A stretch of 64,000 nt of DNA from positions 186,001 to 250,000 of the forward strand of contig CALUUZ010000001.1 in NCBI GenBank assembly GCA_944324075.1, written 5' to 3'. The translations under genes and the position numbers were made by a program. A model generated the notes under the pieces. The model was not told the origin of the DNA and did no database searches. It was given only the letters and a program-made list of their open reading frames with translations. Origin of the DNA: Candidatus Mailhella excrementigallinarum (lineage in GTDB: Bacteria > Desulfobacterota > Desulfovibrionia > Desulfovibrionales > Desulfovibrionaceae). Of this stretch, positions 18,866-27,317 are shown piece by piece; within the stretch, counting starts at the first letter, position 1; every line of letters starts with the position of its first letter.

Positions 18866-19659
18866 GACTCCGCCTCCAGTTCCGCCATGGCCTGATCGAA
18901 AATTCTCTGGGTCACAACGCCGTTATGCCACTGCGCCGCATGTTCCATGAAAGACACACCCTTGCCCTTGACAGTTTCAGCCACTATCGCAAGAGGTCTT
19001 CCCGGACGCGCTGAAAGCGCGTTCACAAGCGCGTCCACATCGTGCCCGTTTACCGTCACGGCGTTCCATCCGAAGGATTTCCACTTGGCTTCCAGATCAG
19101 CCAAAGCAAGTATATCTTCGGTCGGACCGTCATACTGGAGGCCGTTTCTGTCCACTATGGTCACAATATTGTTCAGGGCATAATGAGAAGCGCTCATCGC
19201 CGCTTCCCATACCGAGCCTTCATCACACTCGCCGTCCCCCAGCACTACGAACACGCGGGATGCCGCATTGCCTTTGCACCGCAGAGCCAATGCAAGCCCC
19301 ACCCCGAGAGAAAGCCCCTGGCCCAGACTTCCACCGGCAAATTCAATGCCCAACGCCGCATTGACGGAAGGATGCGCGTTGACCGCGGTATTGTTGGACT
19401 TGTACGTCAGCAGCTGCTCTTCAGTAAGAAGCCCCAGCTGCTTCAGGGCGACGTACTGTGCCATCACTCCATGCCCTTTGCTGATGACGAGCCTGTCACG
19501 GTATTTATTCTCCATATTGCCCGGGTCCAGCTTCATCACGCTGCCGTAAAGAGCCGCCATGATCTCCACCATGGACAGAGAGCCGCCCAGATGCGCGCCC
19601 TGCGACTTTGCGGCAAGAGCCATCCTGAGGATGTCAATTCGCATTTCTTTCGTGTTCAT
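18862..19659 (-). CDS. Transketolase N-terminal subunit (ThDP-binding)
   Basis: First half of the split transketolase. Seen: SQGAHLGGSLSMVEIMAALY, DRLVISKGHGVMAQYVALKQ, HPSVNAALGIEFAGGSLGQG and the ThDP/metal motif VLGDGECDEGSVWEAAMSAS followed by the Asn of VDRNGLQYDG. 265 aa. It is translated just before the C-terminal subunit; nine bp separate it from the SDR gene upstream. A housekeeping transketolase would normally be a single chain, so the split form points to a cluster-specific role. Confidence 0.93.
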   Translation of the reverse strand: MNTKEMRIDILRMALAAKSQGAHLGGSLSMVEIMAALYGSVMKLDPGNMENKYRDRLVISKGHGVMAQYVALKQLGLLTEEQLLTYKSNNTAVNAHPSVNAALGIEFAGGSLGQGLSLGVGLALALRCKGNAASRVFVVLGDGECDEGSVWEAAMSASHYALNNIVTIVDRNGLQYDGPTEDILALADLEAKWKSFGWNAVTVNGHDVDALVNALSARPGRPLAIVAETVKGKGVSFMEHAAQWHNGVVTQRIFDQAMAELEAES

Positions 19660-19668
19660 GCCGTCCTC

Positions 19669-20409
19669 CTATGCCTTGCCGCCATCAACACGCAGTATCT
19701 GTCCGTTCACGAAGGAAGATTCCGCTGAAGCAAGAAATACTACCGCTCTGGCTATCTCCTGCGGGGTAGCGCGACGTTTCAGGGCACACTGATTCATCAT
19801 GGCCTTTTCTGCTTCCTCTTCCATCATATCTGCCATTTCCGTATCCACCAGCCCCGGAGCCAGGGCGTTGACCCGCATTCCGAGAGGTGCGCACTCAGCG
19901 GCCAGCGTGCGCGTAAAGGCCATGAGCGCGGCCTTTGAAAGGCCATACGCGCAGCTGCCGCGCGGCATATCAAGCCCCAATACGGATCCCATGTTGATGA
20001 CGCAGGCTTCTCCCCATTTGGCCATATACCGCAGAAGATGCTGCGTCAGCTCCATATGGGAAAACAGGTTGATATCGAAAACCTTACGAATCTGCGTCAT
20101 GGATGTCATCTGAAACAGCCCACCGTGAGCTGCTCCGGCATTGTTGATCAGCACATTCACAGGGGTTTTTGACGATATCAGCCCTCGCACTGCGTTTTTC
20201 ATGGCTTCACTGTCAAGCATGTCAAAAAAAAGCGGCGTTACCTTGACCCCATATTCCGCGCGGATTCCCTCGCATATCTGCATGAACTCAGGCGTTTCCC
20301 GGCGGGCATGCGCGATGATGTCGGCTCCGCTACAGGCGAACTCTTCCACAAGAGCCTTTCCGATACCCCGGTTTGTGCCGGTAATGAGCGCTGTTTTGCC
20401 TTTAAGCAT
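19669..20409 (-). CDS. SDR oxidoreductase, FabG-like
   Basis: Short-chain dehydrogenase/reductase. Seen: KTALITGTNRGIGKALVEEF (NADP-binding), LINNAGAAHGG, and the catalytic set MGSVLG... YGLSKAALMAFTRTLA (Ser, Tyr-x-x-x-Lys), ending VNGQILRVDGG as in FabG. The start MLKGKTALITG at 20409 lies inside the end of the KAS III gene. Next to KAS III and ACP, ketoacyl-ACP reduction is the natural guess; a sugar ketone is the alternative. Confidence 0.88.
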   Translation of the reverse strand: MLKGKTALITGTNRGIGKALVEEFACSGADIIAHARRETPEFMQICEGIRAEYGVKVTPLFFDMLDSEAMKNAVRGLISSKTPVNVLINNAGAAHGGLFQMTSMTQIRKVFDINLFSHMELTQHLLRYMAKWGEACVINMGSVLGLDMPRGSCAYGLSKAALMAFTRTLAAECAPLGMRVNALAPGLVDTEMADMMEEEAEKAMMNQCALKRRATPQEIARAVVFLASAESSFVNGQILRVDGGKA

Positions 20410-21544
20410 TGTTGCCGGCCTTAAAATAGGAAATCCAATAGTCAATCTTTTCCTGACGCGTCATGCTGCTTTCCGGGGTTTTATAGAGGCGTATGCCGCC
20501 GATGTGCGCCTGCTCCACATCAACCAGACAGAACCCCCAGGAAAGCCCCACGCCGAATGTCGCCATGCACACGCTTTTGGCGCAGGCCCCGCTCAGTTGA
20601 TGACACAGATCCACAGTCACAGCGGCAGCACCGCAATTTCCGTAACGGGAAAACGTATCGGAAGAGTATTTATCCTTGGGCAGCCCGGCATACATGGCGA
20701 CGGTACGCACGATCTGCCTGTTGGCCTGATGAAAGGCGAAGTAATCCACGTCATCCTTTGTCCTGCCAGCGAAACTCAGAATCTCCGAAATGCCCTTGGG
20801 GCCTACCTCTGTAGTAAACTTGAATACATCCAGCCCCTTCATGATATCATCGCACATGCGCCAGACATTGCCCGCGGCATCCGTCATCTCCAGCCCGGCA
20901 ATATCTGCCGCCATGGGCAGACTGTAACCCCCGGCCGGAGCTATAAGCTTGTTCCAGCATTTGCCCCGTGTGCCGGTAACAAAAAAAGCTGGCCGTTCTT
21001 CTTCCGTATATTCCAGCAGCGTAGCCGTACCTGCGTCTCCGAACAGCATATTCGAGTTGCGATTGCGCCGATCGGAATGGCGGCTGGTAATGTCTCCGGC
21101 CAGCAGCAGGCATTTTCGCGCCGCTCCCCCGGCAATGAGTGAATGCGCCAGCCACAGCCCATGAACATAGGCCGAGCAGGCCAGTCCGGAAATGTCAAAA
21201 CAGGTGCAATCCTCACTCAGCTCTAGCCTCCCCTGAAGCACACAGGCCGAGGCCGGATAATGGTAGTCATGTGAGCTGGACGCTACAATAAGCGCATCAA
21301 TACTGCTTTTATCAACATGCAACTCGGCAAGCAGATCCCGCGCCGCCGCTTCACACAGATCCGCATTGGTCGTGCGCTCGTCGGCAACGTGCCGTGTCCC
21401 AAGGCCAAGAATCTTTTTATTACGTTCCAACAGTTTTGGATCGTTATTAAAAAATTCCAGCTCTTCATCAATATTGATAAAATGCTCCGGAACAACCGCT
21501 GTTATGCCGATAATTCTGACATGCGTAAACTTTGAATTTGACAT
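20402..21544 (-). CDS. 3-oxoacyl-ACP synthase III-like condensing enzyme
   Basis: Thiolase-fold condensing enzyme of the KAS III type. The full triad is visible: Cys123 in DISGLACSAYVHGLW, His in YFAFHQANRQIV (about 280) and Asn in SRYGNCGAAAV (about 310). Also GDAGTATLLEYTEEE and FGVGLSWGFCLVD. At 380 aa it is longer than FabH (about 320 aa), like pathway-specific KAS III relatives. It would condense an acyl starter with malonyl-ACP, or with another acceptor. It starts on TAATG shared with the PglD-like gene and overlaps the SDR by 8 bp. Confidence 0.9.
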   Translation of the reverse strand: MSNSKFTHVRIIGITAVVPEHFINIDEELEFFNNDPKLLERNKKILGLGTRHVADERTTNADLCEAAARDLLAELHVDKSSIDALIVASSSHDYHYPASACVLQGRLELSEDCTCFDISGLACSAYVHGLWLAHSLIAGGAARKCLLLAGDITSRHSDRRNRNSNMLFGDAGTATLLEYTEEERPAFFVTGTRGKCWNKLIAPAGGYSLPMAADIAGLEMTDAAGNVWRMCDDIMKGLDVFKFTTEVGPKGISEILSFAGRTKDDVDYFAFHQANRQIVRTVAMYAGLPKDKYSSDTFSRYGNCGAAAVTVDLCHQLSGACAKSVCMATFGVGLSWGFCLVDVEQAHIGGIRLYKTPESSMTRQEKIDYWISYFKAGNNA

Positions 21545-22188
21545 TATTTAACAATTCCTATTTTTATAGCAGGATTACCATGCATATAACAGTTATTACC
21601 ACATCCTTTATAAACAGAAGATAATGGAGATATTTTATTATTATTTCCTATTTTACAATTTGGCAATAAAACAGAATTTGCTCCAATAATATTACAATTT
21701 CCTATTATTGCACCACCAAGTATTTGAGATCTTGGTCCAAAAAAATTAAAATCTCCGATAATATTATCATGCCCAGTATTCACTCCTCCATTAAAAACAT
21801 TACCATTACCTATATTCATATCTACAGAACTTCTGAATGGTGGAATAAATACATTACCTTCTCCTATTATTACTGAAGAATGAATAAAACATCCTATTGC
21901 TATCAAATTATATAATTTGATATTTCTTTTCTTTAAATCCTCATATATCTTGAGTCGAAGTTCCGGATATCCTGCTCCAATCACAACATATTCATTCTCC
22001 TGAAACTGATGTTCCGATATATCTCCCTTAAAAAAATCACTCTGACTCTTAAAATTTATATGATAACCATTATGTCCTAGAAAACCACCAAACTCTATAT
22101 CATTTGTATTTTGTTCTTGTTCAACAATATATGAAGCACATTCACGAGAAAATCCATCTCCGCCAACAACAAACAATTTATCTTTCAT
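21544..22188 (-). CDS. PglD/NeuD-like hexapeptide acetyltransferase
   Basis: The N-terminal part KDKLFVVGGDGFSRECASYI is a Rossmann-like sugar-binding domain of the PglD/NeuD family. The rest is a left-handed beta-helix of hexapeptide repeats (VIIGEGNVFIPPF, IGNGNVFNGGVNTGHDNIIG, IIGNCNIIGANSVLLPNCKI), ending MHGNPAIKIG. The active-site His is expected in NTGHDNIIGD. It would N- or O-acetylate an amino sugar, fitting with the DegT aminotransferase. The start at 22188 overlaps the SDR stop (ATGA). AT-rich. Confidence 0.9.
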   Translation of the reverse strand: MKDKLFVVGGDGFSRECASYIVEQEQNTNDIEFGGFLGHNGYHINFKSQSDFFKGDISEHQFQENEYVVIGAGYPELRLKIYEDLKKRNIKLYNLIAIGCFIHSSVIIGEGNVFIPPFRSSVDMNIGNGNVFNGGVNTGHDNIIGDFNFFGPRSQILGGAIIGNCNIIGANSVLLPNCKIGNNNKISPLSSVYKGCGNNCYMHGNPAIKIGIVK

Positions 22189-22931
22189 AATATTGCACCA
22201 CAATCTATTATATAGTTTTGAGATGTTATCCATTTTGCTTCATTGGACAACAGGTAAACAATTAAATTAGATACATCTCTCACATCACCTATCCCCATAG
22301 GATATAATTCAGCCTGCTTTTCTACAATTTCCTGAGGACTTGTATGCAAAAGTCTGGTGTTAATAGCTGAAGGAGAGACACAATTAAAGCGAACCCCCAT
22401 CGAAGAACATTCACGTGCTATACTTTTTACAGAAGCAGATAAAGCAGCTTTAGATCCAGCATAGACACTTTGACCTTTATCACATCGTATAGCTGCTACT
22501 GATGAAATAAAGACACATGACGTTCCCCATCCATTATGAATACGTTTATCAGCAAAAGCTTTTGCCATCATATACGGAGCAAAAAAATTTATTTCAAATA
22601 CATTTCTAAGTTCATCCAAATTAACTGCACGTACAGGCTTTACTTCCCCGGTACCCGCACAAAAAGCCATACCTTGAAACTTTCCATATTTATCTTTTAA
22701 TTCATTTATATATTTAGGTATATACCCCACATTATCTGACAAATCTTTCTGTTCGATGAATATATATTCTGGATGTTTTGCTTCATCCTTCATGATAGAT
22801 AAAGAATTTAAATTTCTTGCAATACATATAACAGATGCTCCATACTCATTAAGTAATAAAGCTACATCTTTACCTATTCCATGCGATGCACCAGTCACAA
22901 TAAAGCGCTGCTCAAAAGAAAAATGTGGCAT
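22185..22931 (-). CDS. SDR oxidoreductase (second)
   Basis: Seen: RFIVTGASHGIGKDVALLLN (NADP-binding), FCAGTGEVKPV, VFISSVAAIRC (Ser), QSVYAGSKAALSASVKSIAR (Tyr-x-x-x-Lys) and INTRLLHTSP. 248 aa. Reduces a carbonyl group, on either the acyl intermediate or the sugar. AT-rich, unlike the other SDR at 19669-20409, so the two were probably acquired separately and are not a recent duplication. It begins directly after the ACP stop. Confidence 0.88.
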   Translation of the reverse strand: MPHFSFEQRFIVTGASHGIGKDVALLLNEYGASVICIARNLNSLSIMKDEAKHPEYIFIEQKDLSDNVGYIPKYINELKDKYGKFQGMAFCAGTGEVKPVRAVNLDELRNVFEINFFAPYMMAKAFADKRIHNGWGTSCVFISSVAAIRCDKGQSVYAGSKAALSASVKSIARECSSMGVRFNCVSPSAINTRLLHTSPQEIVEKQAELYPMGIGDVRDVSNLIVYLLSNEAKWITSQNYIIDCGAIL

Positions 22932-23150
22932 TTATATTCCCGCCTTAACAGCTATATCTTCAACTGTATTCATAGACGTATAATCAGACATTGATGTTTT
23001 TATACCAAAGCCTCTATCGAGGAAGGCCATAGTCGACATAATAGCCAAAGAATCCCATTCAGGAAGTTCACTTAATACAGTTTCAAATGAAATTTCATGC
23101 TCTGTTTGTAACACATCCTGCATTTCAACAATAAACTCTTCTCGTGTCAT
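22932..23150 (-). CDS. Acyl carrier protein (second of two)
   Basis: A 72-aa acidic protein with the phosphopantetheine site LPEWDSLAIMS (Ser34). ACP pattern throughout, ending TVEDIAVKAGI. Its best-matching fold is the ACP/PCP carrier family. The position next to an aminotransferase and SDR suggests that it carries an intermediate different from that of the GC-richer ACP at 17655-17891. Confidence 0.9.
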   Translation of the reverse strand: MTREEFIVEMQDVLQTEHEISFETVLSELPEWDSLAIMSTMAFLDRGFGIKTSMSDYTSMNTVEDIAVKAGI

Positions 23151-23266
23151 TATATGTCCTCCTTGTTATAATTCCACAACAAAATAAAATTTTCCATCAT
23201 AAGAATATTTTTATATTACATAGATACATATAAAAATATAACAAAAATTTATTGAAATTTTATCCA

Positions 23267-24340
23267 TTATAACACATTACATATACTTCTTACTACTGTA
23301 TCTTTCAATCCAACATAAAGAGGAAGACAAGCAATACGTGATGAGATATCCTCTGCTACAGGGCATTGTTCAATCCTGTCAATATACGGTAACCTGTTCA
23401 AGCTGGGATAAAAATACCGACGCGGATAGACATTAATGCGAGCCAGCCGCTCAAACGCTGCCAGAAGCTCTTTCTCACTTTCAAACAGCACGGGATAGTA
23501 CGCATAGTTGTATTCCAGTCCTTCCTGTTTTTTCGGGCGGTGCAGCCTGCCTTCAAGCAGGGAATCATAGAGTTCGGAAATGCGCTTCCTCTCCGCAACG
23601 ATTTCATCAATATGCCCAAGGTTTGCCAGCCCCATGGCCGCATTGAATTCATCCTGTTTGGCATTGATTCCCAACATGATATGGTTATCCCCCTCATGTC
23701 CGAATCTTTTCATGAGTTCCAGTTTTTTGAATGTCTCCCTGTCATTTACGATACAGCCTCCCCCTTCTATCGTATGGAACAGCTTTGTCGCATGAAATGA
23801 CAATGTGGAAATATCTCCATAGGAACAAAGAGAACGCCCTCCATATCTAGTTCCAAATGTGTGTGCAGCATCATATATAACTTTTAAATTATACTTTTTT
23901 GCAATTTTTTCTATTTTTTTAACATTACATGCATAGCCAAATACATGAACAGGTATAATAGCCTGTGTCTTTTCTGTAATTTTCTCTTCTATTTTATCAT
24001 AATTAATTGTAAAATTTTCGCACTCTATATCGACAAATACCGGATTACATCTCTCCCATAAAATACTAGAAACTGTAGCCACATATGAAAATGGTGTTGT
24101 TATGACATCACCTTCTGTTATATTCATGGATTTAAGCGCCAGTTGAAGAGCAACAGTTCCATTTGTTACATAACTGAAATTGTCAATATTCAGAAAATGA
24201 CGGATTTTCTCCGCTAACAATCTGGAAAATGGGCCTTCATTTGTCAAAATACAATTGTCAAAAATTTCGGAAGCATATTTAAAAAATTCTTCTCTTGGAG
24301 GCAAATATGACTTGGTGACATAGATATTTTCCATTGCCAT
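23267..24340 (-). CDS. DegT/DnrJ/EryC1/StrS-type sugar aminotransferase
   Basis: PLP enzyme that aminates a keto-sugar (VioA/ArnB/PseC-like). Seen: NIYVTKSYLPPREEF, TNGTVALQLALKSMN, TTPFSYVATVSSILW, VIYDAAHTFGTRYGG, and STLSFHATKLFHTIEGGGC with the PLP Lys at about residue 186. The start is one of two ATGs (24340 or 24334) behind GGAGAGG. First gene of the 19-gene unit. The 5' half is AT-rich (23820-24340) and the 3' half is GC-balanced (about 23390-23760), so the gene is a mosaic. The substrate cannot be read from sequence; a dTDP- or UDP-4-keto sugar is typical. Confidence 0.92.
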   Translation of the reverse strand: MAMENIYVTKSYLPPREEFFKYASEIFDNCILTNEGPFSRLLAEKIRHFLNIDNFSYVTNGTVALQLALKSMNITEGDVITTPFSYVATVSSILWERCNPVFVDIECENFTINYDKIEEKITEKTQAIIPVHVFGYACNVKKIEKIAKKYNLKVIYDAAHTFGTRYGGRSLCSYGDISTLSFHATKLFHTIEGGGCIVNDRETFKKLELMKRFGHEGDNHIMLGINAKQDEFNAAMGLANLGHIDEIVAERKRISELYDSLLEGRLHRPKKQEGLEYNYAYYPVLFESEKELLAAFERLARINVYPRRYFYPSLNRLPYIDRIEQCPVAEDISSRIACLPLYVGLKDTVVRSICNVL

Positions 24341-24828
24341 TTCCTCTCCAGAAAAACTGAAATAGTTGACCATAAAAATGCAGTTCAACCATATTTTTAC
24401 AAGTTTTTGACATGAATACGTATCAAAACATCCTTTTAATTAAGAAGTACAGAATATTTAAAGTCAAGAATAAAATTTTTTTGTTTTTAAAGAAAATAAT
24501 GAATAAATACGGCTGGATTTTTAAAAAAAATTTTATTTTAATTTTTTTATATATATATTTTAATTTTAAATTCTTTATATTTTTATAAAAAATATGTACT
24601 ATACAGCATAGTAATTCATATATCAATTTTATAAAAACACATAATATATAGTTTTATATGAAATTTTTATTTTATACTTTTTTTTCAGATACTATATTAC
24701 AGTCTCAAAAATCTGACCCTCAGGATTCACAATCTTCTCTAAATGAGATATCATTCTGCCCATAGGCTTTTCTTTATCAAAAATAACCTATGTAATTCAG
24801 CATATTACATATTGCTACGGGTAAAAAC
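24341..24828. other. AT-rich divergent intergenic region
   Basis: About 490 bp, extremely AT-rich, between the start of the 19-gene minus-strand unit and rmlA on the plus strand. It must hold promoters for both directions. No promoter can be placed with confidence: an isolated TTGACA at 24407 has no fitting -10. The only ordered element is the inverted repeat at 24789-24811. Base composition marks it as imported DNA. Confidence 0.6.
24789..24811. promoter_or_regulatory. Inverted repeat just upstream of rmlA, possible operator
   Basis: TATGTAAT and ATTACATA are perfect 8-bp complements around a 7-bp spacer, ending 17 bp before the rmlA start. The symmetry and position fit a repressor site or a small leader hairpin. 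In such AT-rich DNA chance is also possible. Confidence 0.3.
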
Positions 24829-25722
24829 ATGCAAGACTGGATTGGCATCATTCTGGCAGGAGGTTCCGGCACACGGCTCTATCCTCTGACGAAAAGCGTC
24901 AGCAAGCAGCTCATGGGCATCTATGACAAGCCCATGGTATATTATCCGCTTGCCACCCTGATGCAGGCGGGATTGAGGGAAGTCGCGATCATTTCCACCC
25001 CCGGGCATCTGCCCCTGTATCAGGAACTGCTTGGCGACGGCTCACAGTGGGGCTGCCTCTTTCACTATATCGTCCAGCCCCGGCCCGAGGGCTTGGCGCA
25101 GGCCTTTCTGCTTGCCGAGAATTTCATCCGTGGCAGACACACCTGCCTTATTCTGGGCGACAATGTCTTTTTCGGCGCGGGAATGCAGGAACTTCTTGAC
25201 GCAGCCATGGCGCGTGATGACGGAGCGACGGTATTCGGCTATCATGTCAGCGATCCGGAACGCTACGGCGTCGTTGAATTCGATGAAACGCAGCGTGTCC
25301 TCAGCATTGAGGAAAAGCCGGAATATCCCAAATCAAACTATGCGGTGACCGGACTCTATTTTTATGATGAAACCGTGCTGGACGTGGCGAAATCCATCCG
25401 TCCCTCGGCCCGCGGCGAGCTGGAAATCACCGATGTGAACAACGCCTATCTTTCCCGGGGTATGCTCAATGTGGAAATAATGGGGCGAGGCATAGCGTGG
25501 CTGGACACGGGAACGCACGACTCCCTGCTGGAAGCCAGCTCGTTTGTCCAGGCTGTGGAAAAACGACAGGGGCTGAAAATCGCCTGCCTTGAAGAAATCG
25601 CCTGGCGCAAGGGCTACATTTCCGCAGACGACGTGCGCCGTCTGGCCGCCCCCATGGCAAAAAACGATTACGGCCAGTATCTTTATGATCTGGTTGACGC
25701 GGGAGCGGGTACATGGAAGTAA
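24829..25722 (+). CDS. rmlA: Glucose-1-phosphate thymidylyltransferase
   Basis: Makes dTDP-glucose from glucose-1-phosphate and dTTP, the entry to dTDP-deoxysugars. Seen: [20 protein letters not shown] (nucleotide-binding), [30 protein letters not shown] (metal Asp), [20 protein letters not shown] and [18 protein letters not shown]. 297 aa, typical. GC-rich again after the AT-rich gap. rmlC overlaps its end by 10 bp; rmlB and rmlD are not in the window. Confidence 0.97.
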   Translation: MQDWIGIILAGGSGTRLYPLTKSVSKQLMGIYDKPMVYYPLATLMQAGLREVAIISTPGHLPLYQELLGDGSQWGCLFHYIVQPRPEGLAQAFLLAENFIRGRHTCLILGDNVFFGAGMQELLDAAMARDDGATVFGYHVSDPERYGVVEFDETQRVLSIEEKPEYPKSNYAVTGLYFYDETVLDVAKSIRPSARGELEITDVNNAYLSRGMLNVEIMGRGIAWLDTGTHDSLLEASSFVQAVEKRQGLKIACLEEIAWRKGYISADDVRRLAAPMAKNDYGQYLYDLVDAGAGTWK

Positions 25723-26270
25723 TGAAAACCCCCATAGAAGGCGTCTTGCTGATCAAGCCGAAAATTTTCGGCGACGCGCGCGGCTACTTTGTAGAAACGT
25801 GGCATGAAAAGCGCTATGCGGATGCGGGGCTGAATCAGCATTTTGTTCAGGATAACCACTCCACCTCACGGCGCGGGGTACTGCGCGGCCTGCACTATCA
25901 AAAGGCATTCGCACAGGGCAAGCTGGTCAGCGTTTCCCTCGGCAATGTCTTTGACGTGGCCGTGGATATCCGTCCGGCTTCTCCCACCTTCGGCCAGTGG
26001 TACGGATGCGAGCTCTCGGCGGACAACCAGCACCAGCTCTGGATCGCCCCCGGTCTTGCGCACGGCTTTGCCGTTCTCAGCGAGTTTGCCCATTTCCATT
26101 ACAAGTGTACGGAATACTATCACCCCGAAGTGGAAGCCTGCCTGCGCTGGGACGATCCGGAACTGAACATCGCCTGGCCGCTGGAAAACCCCGTACTCTC
26201 CGAAAAAGATAAAGATGGTATGCGCTTTGCCGAGTACCGAAAGATAGTTGAACATATTACTTCGGGATAA
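25713..26270 (+). CDS. rmlC: dTDP-4-dehydrorhamnose 3,5-epimerase
   Basis: Cupin epimerase of the dTDP-rhamnose pathway. Seen: [38 protein letters not shown] with the catalytic His, [20 protein letters not shown], and [20 protein letters not shown] with the catalytic Tyr following (CTEYYHPE). 185 aa. The start at 25713 (GGGAG upstream) overlaps rmlA. A relative that epimerises only C3 (RmlC-like FdtA/QdtA types differ strongly) is unlikely. Confidence 0.96.
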   Translation: MEVMKTPIEGVLLIKPKIFGDARGYFVETWHEKRYADAGLNQHFVQDNHSTSRRGVLRGLHYQKAFAQGKLVSVSLGNVFDVAVDIRPASPTFGQWYGCELSADNQHQLWIAPGLAHGFAVLSEFAHFHYKCTEYYHPEVEACLRWDDPELNIAWPLENPVLSEKDKDGMRFAEYRKIVEHITSG

Positions 26271-26284
26271 TGACGAAATAAAAA

Positions 26285-27169
26285 CTATTCTTCTCTCTTT
26301 GGCAGAGGTAACCAAAAAACTGGGATACGGAATACCCTGATAATGCGTCTTCGTCTGGTGTATTTTATCTCAAAAAACAAACTTCTGAGCTTCCAGAGTA
26401 ATGTTTGACGTGCAGTGTTCGTCCCATCCCAAGCGACAACATTCGCTCCTTGCGCCTGTACCATATACCCCAGTACCCGTTCTATGGCATGGGGAAGACC
26501 ATCTCCTTTTCTTCTGTCGGGAACCTCAAAATCCTCAAGAGTGAATTTTCCCCGCAAGGGTTCAAGCAGGGACGCTCGTACAACAAACATGGTTCCTACG
26601 ACATATTCTCCTGTACCATTCCAATTCAGCCCTATTTTTTCCATAATCCGATAAACAAGAGTATAGTCAGATGTATAATCAAATCTTTTATCTATAATAC
26701 ATAACGGAGATCCCACCATTCCAGCAGATATATCATTCATTTTTGCCAGTGAAGACTTCCACCGCTCAGAAGACGAACAAAATTCTAATGCCATTTTACG
26801 GAACAATGCGCCTCCAGCCCATTCACCTTTCAGAGTAAATGAGTCAGGTACATTTCTTTTTGTATGCAACTTAACTATAAAATCATATTTATTTATTTCA
26901 ATTTTATTAATTACATAAAGAAAAGGGCCTATATCATAACCCTTATTATCTATAACTTCTATTTTTGCATCAGGAAAAACTTCAAGGATATCAGAAAACA
27001 TCTTCTTGTTTTTCTTAACAAGTGTTATATAAAGATCAAAACATCCCGATATATTTAACAAACACCTCTTCAGTTCAGGCCATAACTCAGGATAAAATAT
27101 ATGAACCACAGCCAAGATATGCTGTTGACGAGTTTCAGTTTCATATATCAATTTGGACGAGCTAAGCAT
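26285..27169 (-). CDS. RgpF-like rhamnan-synthesis-type protein
   Basis: Matches the RgpF family in pattern: ILAVVHIFYPELWPELKR at the start, then YITLVKKNKK, the diagnostic VIDNKGYDIGPFLYVINK, and FIVKLHTKRNVPDS, with WAGGALFRKM after it. RgpF relatives act in rhamnose-containing polysaccharides as glycosyltransferase-like proteins, which fits rmlA-rmlC next door. The start is uncertain (GTG 27181 or ATG 27169; neither has a strong ribosome site). It lies alone on the minus strand between plus-strand genes, is AT-rich at its 5' end, and is convergent with rmlC. Confidence 0.8.
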   Translation of the reverse strand: MLSSSKLIYETETRQQHILAVVHIFYPELWPELKRCLLNISGCFDLYITLVKKNKKMFSDILEVFPDAKIEVIDNKGYDIGPFLYVINKIEINKYDFIVKLHTKRNVPDSFTLKGEWAGGALFRKMALEFCSSSERWKSSLAKMNDISAGMVGSPLCIIDKRFDYTSDYTLVYRIMEKIGLNWNGTGEYVVGTMFVVRASLLEPLRGKFTLEDFEVPDRRKGDGLPHAIERVLGYMVQAQGANVVAWDGTNTARQTLLWKLRSLFFEIKYTRRRRIIRVFRIPVFWLPLPKREE

Positions 27170-27317
27170 ACATTTTCTCACACTAATAACGATACATTAT
27201 TGTACAAACTGAATTTAAATACGCTTTAACAAGATCTCTTGCTCTTTATAAAAGTCTCCTCTATTAATTCCTACCAGCCATGTCTGCAACATATCAAAAA
27301 TATGTAACGTATTCAAT

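Noticed and set aside
24407-24435. TTGACA as a promoter -35 in the divergent region
   Set aside because: No acceptable -10 hexamer at 16-18 bp spacing, and AT-rich DNA makes single hexamers common.
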